Assembly: GCA_019313725.1 (NCBI GenBank)
Contig: JAFDAT010000283.1
Location: 1-5,049 of the forward strand
Direction of reading: 5' to 3'
From: Deltaproteobacteria bacterium
GTDB taxonomy: Bacteria > Desulfobacterota > Desulfobacteria > Desulfobacterales > B30-G6
DNA length: 5,049 nucleotides
Under the pieces are notes generated by a model. It was not told where the DNA came from, made no database searches, and worked only from the letters and a program-made list of their open reading frames with translations. Numbering within the stretch: position 1 is the stretch's first letter; every line of letters begins with the position of its first letter. Position numbers and translations under genes: made by a program. This document shows, in pieces, positions 4,042-5,049 of the stretch.

Positions 4042-5049
4042 TTATTTTGCAACTTCCCAATGGCCATGTTTTCTGCCACCGACTCGTTTCAGAACCCCTT
4101 CTTGCTGGAGTTTTCGCAGGTTCCGCTCGACTGACCGCTGGGTGACGCCGACAAGGTTTGCCAACTCCGGAATGGTGATATTGGCGTTATCGCTTATTGC
4201 GGACAGAATCTTTCCCGACGCTTTACCGACACTTTTGGTTACCTTTACCGACACTTTAGCCGCACTTTCGAGGGGGTTTACCGACGCTTTACCGACAACC
4301 ACCTTCACATAATCTTCGGTAACGTCAAATAGAGATTGGACGCATTCCGCTTTTAAAGCTGGAATGACCTTTGTACGCACCCCCATCCCGCGGGCGTCCA
4401 CGTAGCCGTAATCCCGTAACACTTCTACAATAATATGGTTTCTGGCGGATCGTTGCCCGGCCAGCATTTTTTCAACGGTCATGAAATTGGGCAAGGCACC
4501 CGGACTGATAATTTCAAGACGATCTTTGTAACCGGTAATTTCAACATCCACAAAACGTGTCCAATCCCGGTGTGCAAGGGCATTGATCAGCAATTCACGG
4601 ATGGCCTCAAAAGGGTAGTGCCATTTTTTTTCGCGGCGGAAGTTTTCGTCAATATGATTGGGTTCCTGTGTGACAAAAGGCTCCATCATCTCCAGACATT
4701 TTTCTATCAGACCGGAATCAATAAGGATTGTTCCGGATTTACCCACCTGGAAACGACCCACCAGAGGCGCGTCAAGCATTTTATCGAGCAGCGCCTGATA
4801 CTCCTTGTCCAGAGCATCGAAAAACATGAGTCGAATGCCTGACTGCTTGAGCGTCTGCCGGGGTTTGATTCCAAACAGGTTCAATCCGGCGATTGTGCAG
4901 ACCGGTTCTTCCGTGATGCCATCGGTCATCAAACCAAGGGCTTTCAAGCGGACGATCCAGGATTCTCTGGTCTCAGGCACTTCAGGGTCCTTGAGTATAT
5001 CCCGGAGGTAGTTTTCCAGACGAACCTTATCCAGTGATTCGAAGGTGGT
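4042..5049 (-). CDS. AlbA_2/HATPase_c_4-type ATP-binding transcriptional regulator, 5' end outside window
   Basis: The frame stays open through the right edge (reading T-T-F-E-S-L-D-K from 5049), so the GTG at 4980 is only an internal codon. 335 residues are visible; family members are usually about 450-500, so the N-terminal AlbA_2 (Schlafen-like) domain is mostly outside. In visible numbering there is the end of that domain (A-G-L-N-L-F-G-I-K-P, about 54-63), then a HATPase_c_4-like core with F-E-A-I-R-E-L-L-I-N-A-L-A-H-R-D-W (147-163), S-P-G-A-L-P (182-187), and S-A-R-N-H with the G-Y-V-D-A-R-G-M-G-V-R loop (about 201-225). Next is a low-complexity Val/Ser/Lys linker (252-281) and a winged helix-turn-helix (about 290-323, T-I-P-E-L-A-N-L-V-G-V-T-Q-R-S-V). 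The family is thought to act as DNA-binding regulators, and targets are unknown. It converges on pylT with a 26-base gap, so a link to methylamine genes is not implied. The linker is encoded by an 11-bp tandem repeat. Confidence 0.88.
   Translation of the reverse strand, partial: TTFESLDKVRLENYLRDILKDPEVPETRESWIVRLKALGLMTDGITEEPVCTIAGLNLFGIKPRQTLKQSGIRLMFFDALDKEYQALLDKMLDAPLVGRFQVGKSGTILIDSGLIEKCLEMMEPFVTQEPNHIDENFRREKKWHYPFEAIRELLINALAHRDWTRFVDVEITGYKDRLEIISPGALPNFMTVEKMLAGQRSARNHIIVEVLRDYGYVDARGMGVRTKVIPALKAECVQSLFDVTEDYVKVVVGKASVNPLESAAKVSVKVTKSVGKASGKILSAISDNANITIPELANLVGVTQRSVERNLRKLQQEGVLKRVGGRKHGHWEVAK
4211..4298 (-). repeat. 11-bp tandem repeat x8 within the regulator gene
   Basis: Units begin at 4211, 4222, 4233, 4244, 4255, 4266, 4277 and 4288 on the plus strand, with consensus TTTACCGACRC. 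Units at 4222, 4244, 4277 and 4288 keep TTTACCGAC exactly, and 4211 has one change. 4255 is partly decayed, and 4233 and 4266 are the most diverged. The repeat length is not a multiple of three, so it encodes a 33-bp (11-residue) super-period in the Val/Ser/Lys linker. Confidence 0.85.

Noticed and set aside
3929..4312. Plus-strand open frame of 127 codons covering pylT and the end of the minus-strand gene
   Set aside because: It runs through a fully folded tRNA and then antisense to a gene with clear domains; its composition (many Ser/Pro/Phe/Arg) is that of a shadow frame.
4042..4980. Treating the GTG at 4980 as the real start of the regulator
   Set aside because: The frame continues to the window edge with family-like sequence, and no ribosome site precedes the GTG; the visible part lacks most of the N-terminal domain, so the gene begins outside.

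Overview
The window looks like chromosomal DNA of an anaerobic bacterium that uses corrinoid-dependent methyl transfer and encodes pyrrolysine. The gene content, the codon style and the A/C-rich intergenic filler suggest Desulfobacterota (sulfate-reducer-like), but that placement is inference. Three lines of evidence support the physiology: a corrinoid-binding protein, a full-length member of the dimethylamine methyltransferase (MtbB) family, and an intact tRNA gene with anticodon CUA that has every structural hallmark of bacterial tRNA-Pyl (pylT). The tRNA lies in what otherwise looks like empty intergenic DNA.

Layout, left to right. Positions 1-443 hold the C-terminal Rossmann half of a corrinoid protein (cut by the window edge). 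A small unrecognised protein follows (452-754). Next is a beta-hydroxyacid oxidative decarboxylase of the tartrate/D-malate dehydrogenase type (829-1914), with an unexpected NADP-type Lys-Tyr pair in the cofactor site. Then comes a 245-base gap with a 17-18 base periodic array of mini-hairpins and a heptamer repeat, followed by the MtbB homologue (2160-3545). After it lie about 396 bases of repeat-rich intergenic DNA ending in two hairpins, and then pylT (3942-4015). A convergent, edge-truncated AlbA_2/HATPase_c_4-type transcriptional regulator fills the right end on the minus strand (4042-5049). An 11-bp tandem repeat is built into its coding sequence.

How the genes may work together. MtbB-family enzymes move a methyl group from a methylated amine to the Co(I) centre of a small corrinoid protein, and a second methyltransferase (not in this window) passes it to a C1 carrier. 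The corrinoid protein here is the natural partner. The dehydrogenase may oxidise the demethylated or an accompanying hydroxyacid, which is speculative.

The most interesting point is that this MtbB homologue has no in-frame amber codon. Where archaeal MtbB carries pyrrolysine, it has Ser349 encoded by TCG, one base from TAG. Yet a complete pylT lies 396 bases downstream, and three of the five genes seen end in TAG. The locus thus joins a pyrrolysine-free member of a normally pyrrolysine-dependent family to the pyrrolysine tRNA itself. No pylS/B/C/D gene is visible in the window.
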